Below are positions 9,502-18,130 of a stretch of 64,000 bases of DNA, piece after piece. Position numbers and translations under genes: made by a program. The notes under the pieces were generated by a model. The model had not been told where the DNA came from, searched no databases, and saw only the letters and a list, made by a program, of their open reading frames with translations. The DNA is taken from assembly GCA_963696665.1 (NCBI GenBank), contig CAVOLE010000004.1:248001-312000 (forward strand), written 5' to 3'. How positions within the stretch are numbered: position 1 is the stretch's first letter; each line of letters starts with the position of its first letter. The stretch is from Roseiarcus sp963696665. Its GTDB lineage: Bacteria > Pseudomonadota > Alphaproteobacteria > Rhizobiales > Beijerinckiaceae.

Positions 9502-10218
9502 ATGATCTCGTCTTTTAAAAGAGGTTCGAGCTTGCCAGCCCTTGTTCTCATAGGGTGCCTCTCGACAGCGGCCTTTTTCGTCACCCGATCCACGGCCGAG
9601 GAGGCGCGCGTCGCGCCGACGCCGGCCGTTGACGAGCAGACGAGCGGCAAGACCTCGGAAGTCGCGGTGATCGCGGGCGGCTGTTTCTGGGGCGTCCAGG
9701 GCGTCTTCCAGCATGTCGCGGGCGTGACCAACGCCGTTTCCGGCTATGCCGGCGGCGACAAGGCGACCGCGCATTATGAAATGACCTCAGAGGGCAACAC
9801 GGGCCACGCCGAATCCGTCCAGATCACCTACGACCCGCGCAAGATCACCTACGGGCGCCTCCTGCAGGTCTATTTCTCGGTCGCGCATGATCCGACCGAG
9901 CTCAATCGCCAGGGTCCGGACGAGGGCACGCAATATCGCTCGGCGATCTTTCCGTTAAACGACGAGCAGGCGCGGGTGGCGAAGGCCTATATTGCGCAAC
10001 TCAATGCGGCGCACGCATATCCTGGGCCGATCGTCACCACGATCGAGCCGGGCAAGACCTTCTATCGCGCTGAGGACTACCACCAGGACTTTTTGGCCAA
10101 GAACCCCGGCTACCCCTACATCGTCCATAACGATCTGCCGAAGATCTCGAATTTGAAGCGCCTCTTCCCCGCGCTTTACAAACCGGACCCGACCCTCGTC
10201 AGCGCCGCCCGCTCTTAA
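9502..10218 (+). CDS. msrA: Peptide-methionine (S)-S-oxide reductase, exported
   Basis: MsrA reduces the S-diastereomer of methionine sulfoxide. The catalytic Cys is in AGGCFWGVQGVFQ, followed by GVTNAVSGYAGG, GHAESVQITYDP, a YFSVAHDPTELNRQGPDEG segment and QYRSAIF. An N-terminal hydrophobic segment (LPALVLIGCLSTAAFF) is a signal peptide or anchor, giving a periplasmic enzyme like the preceding msrB. I chose ATG 9502 because upstream in-frame codons encode no family sequence. The protein is 238 aa from this start. It ends in an interspersed palindromic repeat region. Confidence 0.92.
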   Translation: MISSFKRGSSLPALVLIGCLSTAAFFVTRSTAEEARVAPTPAVDEQTSGKTSEVAVIAGGCFWGVQGVFQHVAGVTNAVSGYAGGDKATAHYEMTSEGNTGHAESVQITYDPRKITYGRLLQVYFSVAHDPTELNRQGPDEGTQYRSAIFPLNDEQARVAKAYIAQLNAAHAYPGPIVTTIEPGKTFYRAEDYHQDFLAKNPGYPYIVHNDLPKISNLKRLFPALYKPDPTLVSAARS

Positions 10219-10322
10219 ACTTCCTCTCCCTCCGGGAGAAGAGCCTGCCCCCGGGCGAAGTCACGGGGCCGCCGGTGAAACCGGCCGGATGAGGGTGCTG
10301 CCCCTTCTCCCGTTGGAAGAAG
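10216..10322. repeat. Interspersed palindromic repeat
   Basis: CTTCCTCTCCCTCCGGGAGAAG, a CCGCCGGTGAAACCGGCCGGATGAGGG stem and a second CCCTTCTCCCGTTGGAAGAAGG hairpin follow msrA. This is the same family as at 5768-6463. It lies between convergent genes and may help terminate transcription. Confidence 0.65.
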
Positions 10323-10385
10323 GCGGCGGCTATCATCGGGCTTAGCTGCGCCGAGCGGCTTTTAATTGCTGGACTCTGACGAGCG

Positions 10386-11192
10386 TCAGGCCGCCGTCGC
10401 GACGCTCCCGCAAAACCGGACGATCGCTTCGAGCGTAGCCTCAGGCTCGTCGAACTGCGGCGAATGGCGGCAGGCGTCGAGGACGAGGCTCTGAACGGGA
10501 GCCGGCGAGCGGGCCTCGATGGCGCGGACGTGTTTGAGGGTCCCATATTGATCGTCCGCGCCCTGGATGACGAGCGCGGGAACGCGCCAGCGGCCGACCT
10601 TGTCCTCGATGTTCCAGGCCTCAAAGCCCGGGTCGAGCCAGGCCTCGTTCCAGCCACGGAAGGCGCAGTCGACATGGGCGTGATATTTGGCGAGCTTCGC
10701 GCGGAGGTCGCCGGTCTCGTAGGCATGGCCCGCCTCCGCGATCGCAGCGAGGCCCATCGCCTCGGTGAACAGATGGGGCGCGATCAGGACAAGGCCCTTG
10801 ATCCGCGCATCTGCATGTTCGCCTGCGTAGATCGCCGCGATCGAGGCGCCGTCGCTGTGCCCGAGCAGGACGCCGCGCTTAAGCTCGATCGCGTCGAGCA
10901 CCGCGGGCAGGCTCAATAGCGCCTCGCGGCTCATGTAATCGAGCGGACGCGGCAAATCGATGCGCTCGGACCCGCCGTAGCCTGCGCGCGAATAGGCGAA
11001 CACCCCGTGACCGGTCGCAGCTGCGAGCTTCGCCGGAAAGTCACGCCACAGCGCGACGCAGCCGAGTCCCTCATGCAGCATCACGATTGTCGGCGCCCGG
11101 TCCGGTGGCAGCCCATAAGCGACGGCCTCCAGGCGTTTGCCGCAGGCTGACACTTCGCCGGCGGCGCCTTCGATCCAACGAAAGGACGTCAT
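10386..11192 (-). CDS. Alpha/beta fold hydrolase
   Basis: A 268-aa hydrolase with MLHEGLGC (oxyanion region), YSRAGYGGSE, and the nucleophile elbow LLGHSDGAS. The acid lies in VIQGADDQYG and the catalytic His in CRHSPQFDEPEA. The fold and motif spacing match the single-domain alpha/beta hydrolases often annotated as 2-succinyl-6-hydroxy-cyclohexadiene carboxylate synthase-like or BphD-like, but nothing here fixes the substrate. It stands alone, convergent with msrA. Confidence 0.8.
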   Translation of the reverse strand: MTSFRWIEGAAGEVSACGKRLEAVAYGLPPDRAPTIVMLHEGLGCVALWRDFPAKLAAATGHGVFAYSRAGYGGSERIDLPRPLDYMSREALLSLPAVLDAIELKRGVLLGHSDGASIAAIYAGEHADARIKGLVLIAPHLFTEAMGLAAIAEAGHAYETGDLRAKLAKYHAHVDCAFRGWNEAWLDPGFEAWNIEDKVGRWRVPALVIQGADDQYGTLKHVRAIEARSPAPVQSLVLDACRHSPQFDEPEATLEAIVRFCGSVATAA

Positions 11193-11461
11193 TGTGGAAC
11201 GGCTAAGCCGCAGAGTCTTGTTTCTGCAAACAGATCGGGCGGCGCTTCAGGACCAGTTGCGCTCGAGCCTGCGGCGCGCGACATCTTCGCTCTTGTGGAC
11301 TTTTGACTGGAACATCCGATGGCTTACGGACGGAACGGCCCCTTGTACCGTGCGGCTGGGCTTGTTCTTCGTTCCGCCTCCACATGTTTGTTGATTGCCT
11401 TACCGTGGTTATGGTACATTAGTGACGAAACCAAGTTGCAATTTAGGCAGGAGGGGCCTGG

Positions 11462-11590
11462 ATGTCCACAGAGTTGACGGTGCTAAACGAGCGGATAAGA
11501 CCATCGAAGGCGAGCCGCGAGGACGTCGACCCGACCTCTTCGAAAGGCTGCGATGAAGCCCTGGCTGAGGCGCTGGAAGTTCGTTCTTGA
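11462..11590 (+). CDS. Small ORF upstream of luxR (42 aa)
   Basis: An open frame of 42 codons starts at ATG 11462 and ends with TGA at 11588-11590 (MSTELTVLNERIRPSK..ALEVRS). It has one of the best Shine-Dalgarno sequences in the neighbourhood, GCAGGAGGGG, 4-6 bases before the ATG. It ends only 18 bp before the luxR start, so it could be a leader or a small regulatory protein translated ahead of luxR. I know no family for it. The charged, low-hydrophobicity sequence suggests a soluble or disordered peptide. Confidence 0.4.
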   Translation: MSTELTVLNERIRPSKASREDVDPTSSKGCDEALAEALEVRS

Positions 11591-11608
11591 CGTCTATGGC
11601 TAACGCCT

Positions 11609-12370
11609 ATGGGAAATGTCACGATCGAATCGGCCGCAATAAGACTGACGGACACGATTCTTGGCTACAACGAGCAGGATCTGGAGGAAACGCTTAAAGC
11701 AATCGCGCTCGATATCGGCGTTAGCCACATCGCCTATATGCGTTTTGCTCCTGACAAAAGCTCTGACGCCAGCCTGCTGACCGGCACTGTAACCTATTCG
11801 TTTCAGTGGCAGACCCGGTACTTCCTCAAGCAGTATGTCCTGATCGACCCAGTTATTGTGTATGGCAGTAAAGCGGTTCTTCCGTTCGACTGGGATGAAT
11901 TGGCGCGCGACGATCCAGCCGTTCAGACGTTTTTCGCGGATGCGTTAACTCACGAGGTTGGCCTCAACGGGGTGTCGATCCCCGTTCGCAATCGGCGGGG
12001 CGTCTATTCTTTGGTCTCCTATACCAGCAATCATACAAAACCAGAATGGCAGGAATTCAAAAAGAACAACATGGTCAAACTGCAATTGATCTCAGTTCTT
12101 ATCAATTCTGCGGCCAGTGTTAACCTCAAACTAAGTAGTCCACCGGTAAAGCTATCAAAACGAGAGGAACAGTGCCTAATTTGGGCCGCGCGAGGTAAGA
12201 CGTACCAAGATATATCGGATATACTCAACATATCTTTTGGCAGCGTGAAGAGTTATCTTGATACCGCGCGGCATAAGCTGAATTGCGCCAACTTAACGCA
12301 TGCAGTTGGCGTCGCCATTGCTACTGGCGTCATCCCTGCGAAGGCTCTCCAAGGGTCTTCCTTTAAGTGA
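11609..12370 (+). CDS. LuxR family transcriptional regulator (AHL-binding)
   Basis: Quorum-sensing receptor and regulator of 253 aa. The N-terminal autoinducer-binding domain has the conserved Trp67, Tyr71, Tyr76 and Asp80 (in FQWQTRYFLKQYVLIDPV). The C-terminal LuxR-type helix-turn-helix starts near LSKREEQCLIWAARGKTY and includes ISDILNISFGSVKSYLDTA. A luxI-type synthase gene follows 92 bp downstream on the same strand, so it is probably the cognate regulator. It has more AT-rich, less biased codons than its neighbours, which may hint at acquisition. I could not find a convincing lux-box dyad. Confidence 0.92.
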   Translation: MGNVTIESAAIRLTDTILGYNEQDLEETLKAIALDIGVSHIAYMRFAPDKSSDASLLTGTVTYSFQWQTRYFLKQYVLIDPVIVYGSKAVLPFDWDELARDDPAVQTFFADALTHEVGLNGVSIPVRNRRGVYSLVSYTSNHTKPEWQEFKKNNMVKLQLISVLINSAASVNLKLSSPPVKLSKREEQCLIWAARGKTYQDISDILNISFGSVKSYLDTARHKLNCANLTHAVGVAIATGVIPAKALQGSSFK

Positions 12371-12462
12371 TTTCCAAAATGTCAACTCAACTTGTATGTG
12401 GAATTGTGATGGTTAAAATTTAAGGTTAACGTTCGTGGTCTCGTAGCAAGGGAGATGCCACG

Positions 12463-13104
12463 ATGTTGAAGTTGATTGAAGGTTCGCGAGCGTCATTGTT
12501 TCCACGGGAAATGGACGCAATGTTTCGTAGCAGGGCAGTGACTTTCTCAGAACGACTCGGCTGGGACGTTACTGTGAAGGACGGATACGAACGGGATAAA
12601 TTCGATGACGCCAATCCGTTGTATCTGGTGTCGGTAGACCCAAATACGAACGAATATTGGGGCTCGTTGCGACTGCTGCCGACAACGGGACCGAACATGT
12701 TGCGCGACGTGTTCCCGTGCCTGCTCGAAGAGGGTGAATATATCGAAAGCGCGACAATCTGGGAGAGTTCGCGTATTTGCGCCGTCGCGGTGGAAGGCCA
12801 GCCGCAGCGCAGCCGCAACGGCGTCAACTTTGTGCTGAGCGAGTTGATCGCGGGCATCGGAGAAGTCGCCATCGTCGCCGGCTTGACCCAGATCGTTTCG
12901 GTGTTCGACGCCCGGATCTACAGGGTGCTGAAAGCCGTCGGCTGCAATCCGCAGCTGATCGGCAAACCGCAACGGATCGGCGGCACCATGAGCTACGCGG
13001 GACTCTTCGACACCGGAGAGGGTCTCATGTCGGCTCTGAAAGCCTTCCGTGAGGAACTCGGAATCGAACAGCCGGAGGCGAAAGAGCTCGCTTTCGCCGC
13101 CTGA
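12463..13104 (+). CDS. Acyl-homoserine-lactone synthase (LuxI family)
   Basis: Makes an N-acyl-homoserine lactone signal from S-adenosylmethionine and an acyl carrier. All family-invariant positions fall at canonical numbers: Arg24, Phe28, Trp34, Asp45, Asp48, Arg70, Phe84, Glu101 and Arg104. The WGSLRLLPTTGPNML segment is typical of the family. Length is 213 aa. The ATG at 12463 has an AAGGGAGA Shine-Dalgarno 8 bases upstream. The acyl chain length cannot be read from sequence. A strong bidirectional hairpin separates this gene from pheA. Confidence 0.95.
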   Translation: MLKLIEGSRASLFPREMDAMFRSRAVTFSERLGWDVTVKDGYERDKFDDANPLYLVSVDPNTNEYWGSLRLLPTTGPNMLRDVFPCLLEEGEYIESATIWESSRICAVAVEGQPQRSRNGVNFVLSELIAGIGEVAIVAGLTQIVSVFDARIYRVLKAVGCNPQLIGKPQRIGGTMSYAGLFDTGEGLMSALKAFREELGIEQPEAKELAFAA

Positions 13105-13107
13105 ATG

Positions 13108-13150
13108 GGCCTTGTAGCGCAGCCGATTGCATTGGCTGCGCTACAAAGCC
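13108..13150. terminator. Bidirectional hairpin between luxI and pheA
   Basis: TTGTAGCGCAGCC (13112-13124) pairs perfectly with GGCTGCGCTACAA (13134-13146). The stem extends by GGC/GCC after one mismatch, with a 9-base loop. It sits between convergent luxI and pheA and overlaps the pheA stop codon. There is no long T-run on either side, so rho-independent termination is likely but not proven. Confidence 0.6.
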
Positions 13151-14010
13151 GAAGGCGAAGCGTCGCGCAACTCGCTGCGGTAGGGATGCGCGGGGTAGAC
13201 GCCCAGAATGCGCACTTCGCGGGAGAAGAACTTGAGCTCCTCCAGCGCCCGCGCGAGCGGCGGATCCTTGGGATGTCCGTCGACATCGGCGAGGAACTGG
13301 GTCGCGGTGAACTCGCCGCCCTCCATGTAGCTCTCGAGCTTGGTCATATTGACGCTGTTGGTGGCGAAGCCGCCCAGCGCCTTGTAGAGCGCGGCGGGCA
13401 CGTTGCGGACGCGAAAGACGAAGGTCGTGACCGCAGGCCCTTCGCCGGCCGGCGCCCAGCGCTCGTCCCTCGACAGCACGACGAAGCGCGTCGTGTTGTG
13501 GCTCTCATCCTCGACGTTCGACGCCAGCGTTTCGAGCCCATAGATCTCGCCCGCCAGCCGCGGCGCGAGCGCGGCGCGGCTCTTGTCGGCCCATTCCGCG
13601 ATCTCGCGCGCCGCGCCAGCCGTGTCGCCGGCGACAACTGGTTGAAGCTTCAAGCGTCGGATGATGTTTCGGCACTGGCCGAGCGCATGGGTGTGGCTAT
13701 AGACCGCCTTCAGGTCTTCGACGCGGGCGCCGGGAACCGCCAACAGCTGAAAGTGGATCGGCAGAAAGGTCTCGCCCACGATATGCAGACCCGACGCCGG
13801 CAAGAGCGCATGGATGTCGGCGACGCGCCCCGCGATCGAGTTCTCGATCGGGATCATGGCGAGTTCGGCCGCGCCGTCCTGTACGGCCGCGAAAGCATCC
13901 TCGAAGGTCGCGCAGGGCAAAGGATCGAGGTCCGGGAAATTGTCGGCGCAAGCGATATGCGAATTGGCCCCAGGCTCGCCCTGATAAGCGATGGAATGCG
14001 TGGTCTTCAT
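13141..14010 (-). CDS. pheA: Prephenate dehydratase
   Basis: Converts prephenate to phenylpyruvate in phenylalanine synthesis. The 289-aa protein has the catalytic periplasmic-binding-like domain (IAYQGEPGANSH at the start, PIENSIAGRV, and NTTRFVVL with the catalytic Thr-Arg-Phe). A C-terminal ACT regulatory domain (GALYKALGGFATNSVNMTKLESY-like, about 195-270) gives feedback control by phenylalanine. It is monofunctional, without a chorismate mutase domain. The ATG lies 2 bp after the kdsB stop, so the two genes form an operon. Confidence 0.95.
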   Translation of the reverse strand: MKTTHSIAYQGEPGANSHIACADNFPDLDPLPCATFEDAFAAVQDGAAELAMIPIENSIAGRVADIHALLPASGLHIVGETFLPIHFQLLAVPGARVEDLKAVYSHTHALGQCRNIIRRLKLQPVVAGDTAGAAREIAEWADKSRAALAPRLAGEIYGLETLASNVEDESHNTTRFVVLSRDERWAPAGEGPAVTTFVFRVRNVPAALYKALGGFATNSVNMTKLESYMEGGEFTATQFLADVDGHPKDPPLARALEELKFFSREVRILGVYPAHPYRSELRDASPSAL

Positions 14011-14012
14011 GC

Positions 14013-14750
14013 CTATTTCCCAGGCGCGAGCATGACGCGCGCGCGTTCCAGATCCTCGGGCGCGTCAACGCCGAGCGGCGCCGTGTCGACAAGCGCGACG
14101 TCGATGCGCATGCCCGCCTCCAGCGCCCGCAATTGTTCGAGCTTCTCGCGCCGCTCGAGCGGCGATGGGGGCGCGGCCACGAACCGCCGAAGCGAATCGC
14201 GGCGATAGGCGTAGAGCCCGATATGGTGCAAGAGGCGCCCCTCGCCCCAGGGAGCGCGCGCGCGGGTGAAATAGAGCGCTCTCAAGCGCATCGGATCGAG
14301 CTCGGTCGCGACGATCTTGACGACATTGGGGTCGTCCTTCTCTGGCTCGCGGGTGATCGGCGTCGCCAGCGTCGCGATGTCGACCGCGGGCTCGGCGAGC
14401 GGCTTGAGACAGGCGCGCACGACCGAAGGCTCGATGGTCGGCAGATCGCCCTGAATGTTGACCACGATATCGTGGGCGCCGTCGGCGTCGATGAGGCCCA
14501 AAGCCTCAAAAATGCGGTCTGATCCGGAGGGGTGATCGGGGCGGGTCATGATGGCTTTGCCGCCGGCCGAGAGGACCGCCTGCATGACGCGCGGTTCGTC
14601 GGTCGCCACCCAGACCGGCCCGATATCCGCCTCCCTCGCCCGGCGCAGAACATGGACGATCATCGGCGCGCCATGAATGTCGGCGAGCGGCTTTCCCGGA
14701 AGCCGGGCCGCGTTCATGCGCGCGGGGATAAGGACAATAGGATTGGCCAT
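14013..14750 (-). CDS. kdsB: 3-deoxy-manno-octulosonate cytidylyltransferase
   Basis: Activates KDO as CMP-KDO for lipopolysaccharide inner-core synthesis. The 245-aa protein begins IVLIPARMNAARLPGKPLAD, the CTP-binding motif. VATDE and MTRPDHPSGSDRI are family signatures, as are NIQGDLPTIEP and the YAYRRDSL segment. It is the first gene of a kdsB-pheA operon, divergent from cycM. This three-gene arrangement is common in Rhizobiales. Confidence 0.95.
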   Translation of the reverse strand: MANPIVLIPARMNAARLPGKPLADIHGAPMIVHVLRRAREADIGPVWVATDEPRVMQAVLSAGGKAIMTRPDHPSGSDRIFEALGLIDADGAHDIVVNIQGDLPTIEPSVVRACLKPLAEPAVDIATLATPITREPEKDDPNVVKIVATELDPMRLRALYFTRARAPWGEGRLLHHIGLYAYRRDSLRRFVAAPPSPLERREKLEQLRALEAGMRIDVALVDTAPLGVDAPEDLERARVMLAPGK

Positions 14751-14890
14751 CCGTTTCGATTAAGCCAAATTCGAGGCGCGACGGCTTATACGTGTTGCCA
14801 AGGCGAGCGCAAAGCGGCTAATCAACTCCATAAAACAAACTCCCCCCGAGTCCACCAACCTCACTCCAGCCGACGAAAGCCGCTCGCCTC

Positions 14891-15433
14891 ATGGACCACG
14901 TGAATGTGAACCGGGTCTCTCTTACGGCGCTGGGGGCGGTGCTGTTCGTCATGCTGCTCACGGCCTTCAGCAATCTCGTCATGGCGCCGCGAACCCCCAA
15001 GGTTCCAGGCTTCGTTTTGCCGACTTCCGGCCCTGCGGCCTCTACCGCCGAGGCGCCCAAGGCGGCGCCCGAACCGCCTCTGCCGCCGCTGCTCGCCAAA
15101 GCCGACGTCAAAAGGGGCGAACAGGACGTCAAGATCTGCGAGACCTGCCACAATTTCAAGGAAGGCGCCGGCGCCAAGATCGGGCCTGATCTGTGGAACG
15201 TTGTCGGGCGTCCGGTCGCATCATTCCCGGGCTTCGTCTATTCCGATGGGCTCAAGAAGCTCGGCGGCGACTGGACCTACGACAAGCTCAATACCTGGAT
15301 CACCGACCCGAAGGCGGTGGCCCCGGACACCAAGATGGCCTTCGCCGGGGAAAAGAACCCGCAGAAGCGGGCCGACATCCTGGACTATCTGCACACGCTC
15401 TCCGACAAGCCGGTCCCGCTCCCGACGAAATAG
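14891..15433 (+). CDS. cycM: Membrane-anchored cytochrome c (CycM-like)
   Basis: Class I c-type cytochrome of 180 aa tethered to the cytoplasmic membrane by an uncleaved N-terminal segment (LTALGAVLFVMLLTAFSNLV, 11-30). A Pro/Ala-rich linker precedes the heme-binding CETCH (Cys83, Cys86, His87). The axial Met is probably in TKMAFAG. CycM carries electrons from the bc1 complex to an aa3 oxidase in Bradyrhizobium-type bacteria. Its position divergent from kdsB-pheA matches the usual cycM locus. Confidence 0.92.
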   Translation: MDHVNVNRVSLTALGAVLFVMLLTAFSNLVMAPRTPKVPGFVLPTSGPAASTAEAPKAAPEPPLPPLLAKADVKRGEQDVKICETCHNFKEGAGAKIGPDLWNVVGRPVASFPGFVYSDGLKKLGGDWTYDKLNTWITDPKAVAPDTKMAFAGEKNPQKRADILDYLHTLSDKPVPLPTK

Positions 15434-15776
15434 CGCCCGAACCCGCCTCATCCCGAGAAGGGCGCGCGCGGCGTCTCGAAAAGACCTCATCCAGAGGAGC
15501 GCCGAAGGCGCGTCTCGAAGGATGATCCAGCTCGCAGCGTGGTTGACGAAACGGGTCCTTCGAGGCCGCTTCGCGGCGGCGTGAGGCATGAGGGCGGAGC
15601 GCGGCGATCGGCCCGTCCAACCGCAACAGGCTTTACCCTGCCACCGGCCGCTTCTCGATGACCGTCACACGCGCATGTGATCGCCCCTGCTAATTTCAGT
15701 CTTGAGATGTTCAAACTGAAGCCGGATGTTGGCGAATGGGTGGCTCGCAGGCGGGCGAGCGGCGGGAGGGGCGGAT
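15434..15776. repeat. Intergenic region with an inverted repeat pair
   Basis: The arms are CCTCATCCAGAGGAGCGCCG.. (about 15485-15521) and, inverted, GGTCCTTCGAGGCC..GCATGAGG (about 15556-15594). This family has CTCGAAGGATGA cores and differs from the CTCCC/GGGAG repeats elsewhere. The remaining bases hold the leader of the PEP-CTERM gene with a GGGAGGGGCGG Shine-Dalgarno. I see no other gene. Confidence 0.6.
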
Positions 15777-17104
15777 ATGAAATCGATTCATCGTTCAATT
15801 TTGACGCGCGCGTTGATGACCGGCGCGGCGTCGCTGGCCTTCATGATGGCGGGCGCCGCGGAGGGCCGCGCAGAGTTGGTGTCCGTCCAGGGCGCCGACG
15901 GCTCGAACTTTATTGATGACGCCAACCCCGCTACCAACGGCAAATCCGTGACGGCCACAGCGGGGAGCATGCAGCCAGTCACCGATCCCTACAATAGCGC
16001 GTACGCCATCGGCGGAAATGGCGGCCAAGGTGTCAGCGACAACGTCGGTGAAAGTGGGGGCTGGGGCGGCAACGCGAGCGCGACGGCGGCGACGACCGTG
16101 ATCTCCGGCTCGGCGGAGGCGGACGCTACAGCTGTCGGCGGCGCATTTGTCGGTGGTGGCTATGGTATTGCTGGCGAGGCCTACGCGGTGGCCGATGCGG
16201 TGGCCGCGGGTGGCGGAAACGCGGTTGCCAAAGCGTTCGCGCCGGGCGGCCCCTGCCTCGGAGCTTGCCAGTCATCGAACAACGGCTATGCAACGTCGAA
16301 CGCCGAGACCGTCAACGGCGCGATGGCTGACGCGCAGTCCAGCGCCATGTCAGGGGCCAACTCTACCGCAGAGGGACAGGCCTCTTCCAGTGCGAAGACC
16401 AGTTTTGCCGGCATGAGTACCCAGTCGTCGGCTCTGGCTACGAACTTCGGAACGTTCTTTGGTCCGGCCACGACGAATGCGATCGCGCAGGGCGGCTCTG
16501 GTCAGGCCTTCGTCAATCCTGGCCAGACGGCTTATGCGTTCTCGACAGCTCTTCCCGATAAAGCTTACGCGACGACCCTGATCGACGGCCCGAGCCATGT
16601 CGCCAGCGCCCTGCTGGGGCCGCGCGACGCGGTGTTCGGGACCGCCATTCTGGGCGCGAATTTTGCGTCCAATGCCCCCGGCGAGAGAATCTAAGCGGGA
16701 GCTCGACCTTCGATTTTGCCTATCGGGGCGACCTGCTGCTTGGCCTCATCGACGATCAAGTAAGCGGCTTTGCCGATGGCCTAGGCTTCCAGTCGATGGA
16801 ATTCACCATCGAGGCCAACGGCGTCGAAATTCTCGACAGGACTTTCAGAAGCTTGGCCGCCGCCGAGAGTTTTTTCGGTGACAACGTCATCGATCTGGGC
16901 TCTGACCTCGGACCCGTCGTCGATCTGACCTTTGGCTACACGCTCGTCGCTGACGGGTCCGGCGGCTTCGGCTTCGACCTCGCCGTGGGCGGCGCGGTCC
17001 CCGAGCCCTCGACCTGGGCGATGATGCTGGTCGGCTTCGCGGGCCTCGGCTTCGCCGGCTATCGGTCGGCGCGGAGACAAGCAGCCGTCGCCTTTCGGGC
17101 CTGA
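15777..17104 (+). pseudogene. PEPxxWAM-CTERM surface protein, frameshifted
   Basis: Secreted protein of about 440 aa if repaired. It has an N-terminal signal (LTRALMTGAASLAFMMAGAA) and a long Gly/Ala/Ser-rich low-complexity region with many AVAxA-like turns. A more ordered C-terminal part ends in the sorting signal VPEPSTWAMMLVGFAGLGFA followed by a basic tail. This C-terminus is the alphaproteobacterial form of the PEP-CTERM signal recognised by an exosortase. The frame breaks at GAGAGA (16683-16688): NAPGERI then stop, but dropping one GA restores NAPGENLSGSSTFDF and leads to the sorting signal. As it stands the product loses its anchor. ATG 15777 is preferred over an upstream in-frame ATG because the signal peptide follows it. 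Confidence 0.82.
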
Positions 17105-17487
17105 GCAGGCTCGCTCGGACGACCCAACGGACGGCGGATGAGCGGATCGACTTTCCACCACCAAGATCACGAAGACCACCAAGAATGGCTTCTGCTTCGT
17201 GCTCTTCGTGTCCTTGGTGGTGAATCGATCCCGTCCTGATCCGTTGGCCCAAAGAAACTCAGCTTCGACCGAGTGCTTTTGGATTGGGGGGCGAGGGGCA
17301 CGGCTCTTGCTCTCGAGGTGGCGACGATCGAAGCCGGCGCAACGGCGGGCGTCGCGGTGTAATCCTTTGATATAGCAACGCTTTCCGCGAATTAAATAGA
17401 GCCGCCTCGACATTTTGTTTGTGTTTTGCAGAATTCTTGCTATTATATCTTCTTTTCCTCCATATTGGGTCGCGTCAGGAGAGTTGG
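17105..17487. repeat. Intergenic region with CACCACCAAG inverted repeat
   Basis: CACCACCAAG (17156-17165) and CTTGGTGGTG (17213-17222) bound a repeat with CACGAAGA cores, a dispersed type seen in many alphaproteobacteria. After it comes an AT-rich segment with TATTATAT at 17441-17448 and an AGGAGAG Shine-Dalgarno before the next gene. I see no gene here. Confidence 0.55.
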
Positions 17488-18102
17488 ATGATTGAAGAGA
17501 AGACGCCCGCGCGGCGCCGGCGGTTGGGCGCTCAGGGCATGATCTTCCGGCGAAGACGCGTTTTCGCCCGGCTGCGCGAGGGTTTCACCTATCACGAAAT
17601 CGCCGCCGAAGAGGGCGTGAGCAGCGCGCGCGTCCGGCAGATCGTCTCCGAGGAACTGCAGAAGCGTGCGGTCGACAGCGGCGCCGACCACGCGAAGCTG
17701 CAATTGGACCGCCTCGCGCCCGCCGTGCAACTCGGGGCCGAGGCCATCGCCGCCGGCGACATCGCGGCGATCTCGCCCTACCTGAGGGCGCTGGACCGGC
17801 TCGACCGCTACCAGACCGCTGCCGCCGCCCATCAGGGCTACGACGAAGAGGACCGCAAGCGGCTCATGGAGAAGATCAACCGCATGGCCGACAACCTCGG
17901 CGTCGACGAGATGTGGAACGCCGCGCGCGAGTACTTGAAGAAGCACGGCATGTTTCCCGCCGACCCCAACGAGCTCCGCGTGGGCGAAGGGCAGGGGGCG
18001 GATCCTGCGGGTTCGCCCGAGTTTTCGGAAGAGCCTGTGCTGGAGGCCTCCCCGGCGGAGGCTCCGGCCGATTTTGGATTTTTTTATTTGAACCGGCCGT
18101 AA
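17488..18102 (+). CDS. Sigma-like helix-turn-helix protein of unknown function
   Basis: A 204-aa protein starting MIEEKTPARRRR, with a helix-turn-helix near residues 24-60 (RLREGFTYHEIAAEEGVSS then ARVRQIVSEEL) that resembles sigma-70 region 4 or small-terminase DNA-binding domains. A helical middle part (about 60-155) and an acidic, Pro/Ala-rich tail follow. ATG 17488 has AGGAGAG 5-8 bases upstream; an upstream TTG/ATG start would add a hydrophobic run with no RBS. Its stop codon runs straight into an iteron-like repeat array, which makes a DNA-binding role at that array attractive but unproven. A decayed copy of this 3' end lies near 50,815. Confidence 0.65.
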   Translation: MIEEKTPARRRRLGAQGMIFRRRRVFARLREGFTYHEIAAEEGVSSARVRQIVSEELQKRAVDSGADHAKLQLDRLAPAVQLGAEAIAAGDIAAISPYLRALDRLDRYQTAAAAHQGYDEEDRKRLMEKINRMADNLGVDEMWNAAREYLKKHGMFPADPNELRVGEGQGADPAGSPEFSEEPVLEASPAEAPADFGFFYLNRP

Positions 18103-18130
18103 CCCATTGAAAAGTCTGGATTTGAAAAAA

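Noticed and set aside
11400..11425. A lux box near TACCGTGGTTATGGTA upstream of the small ORF
   Set aside because: Only the outer four bases are symmetric; there is no 18-20 bp dyad of the usual type here or upstream of luxI.
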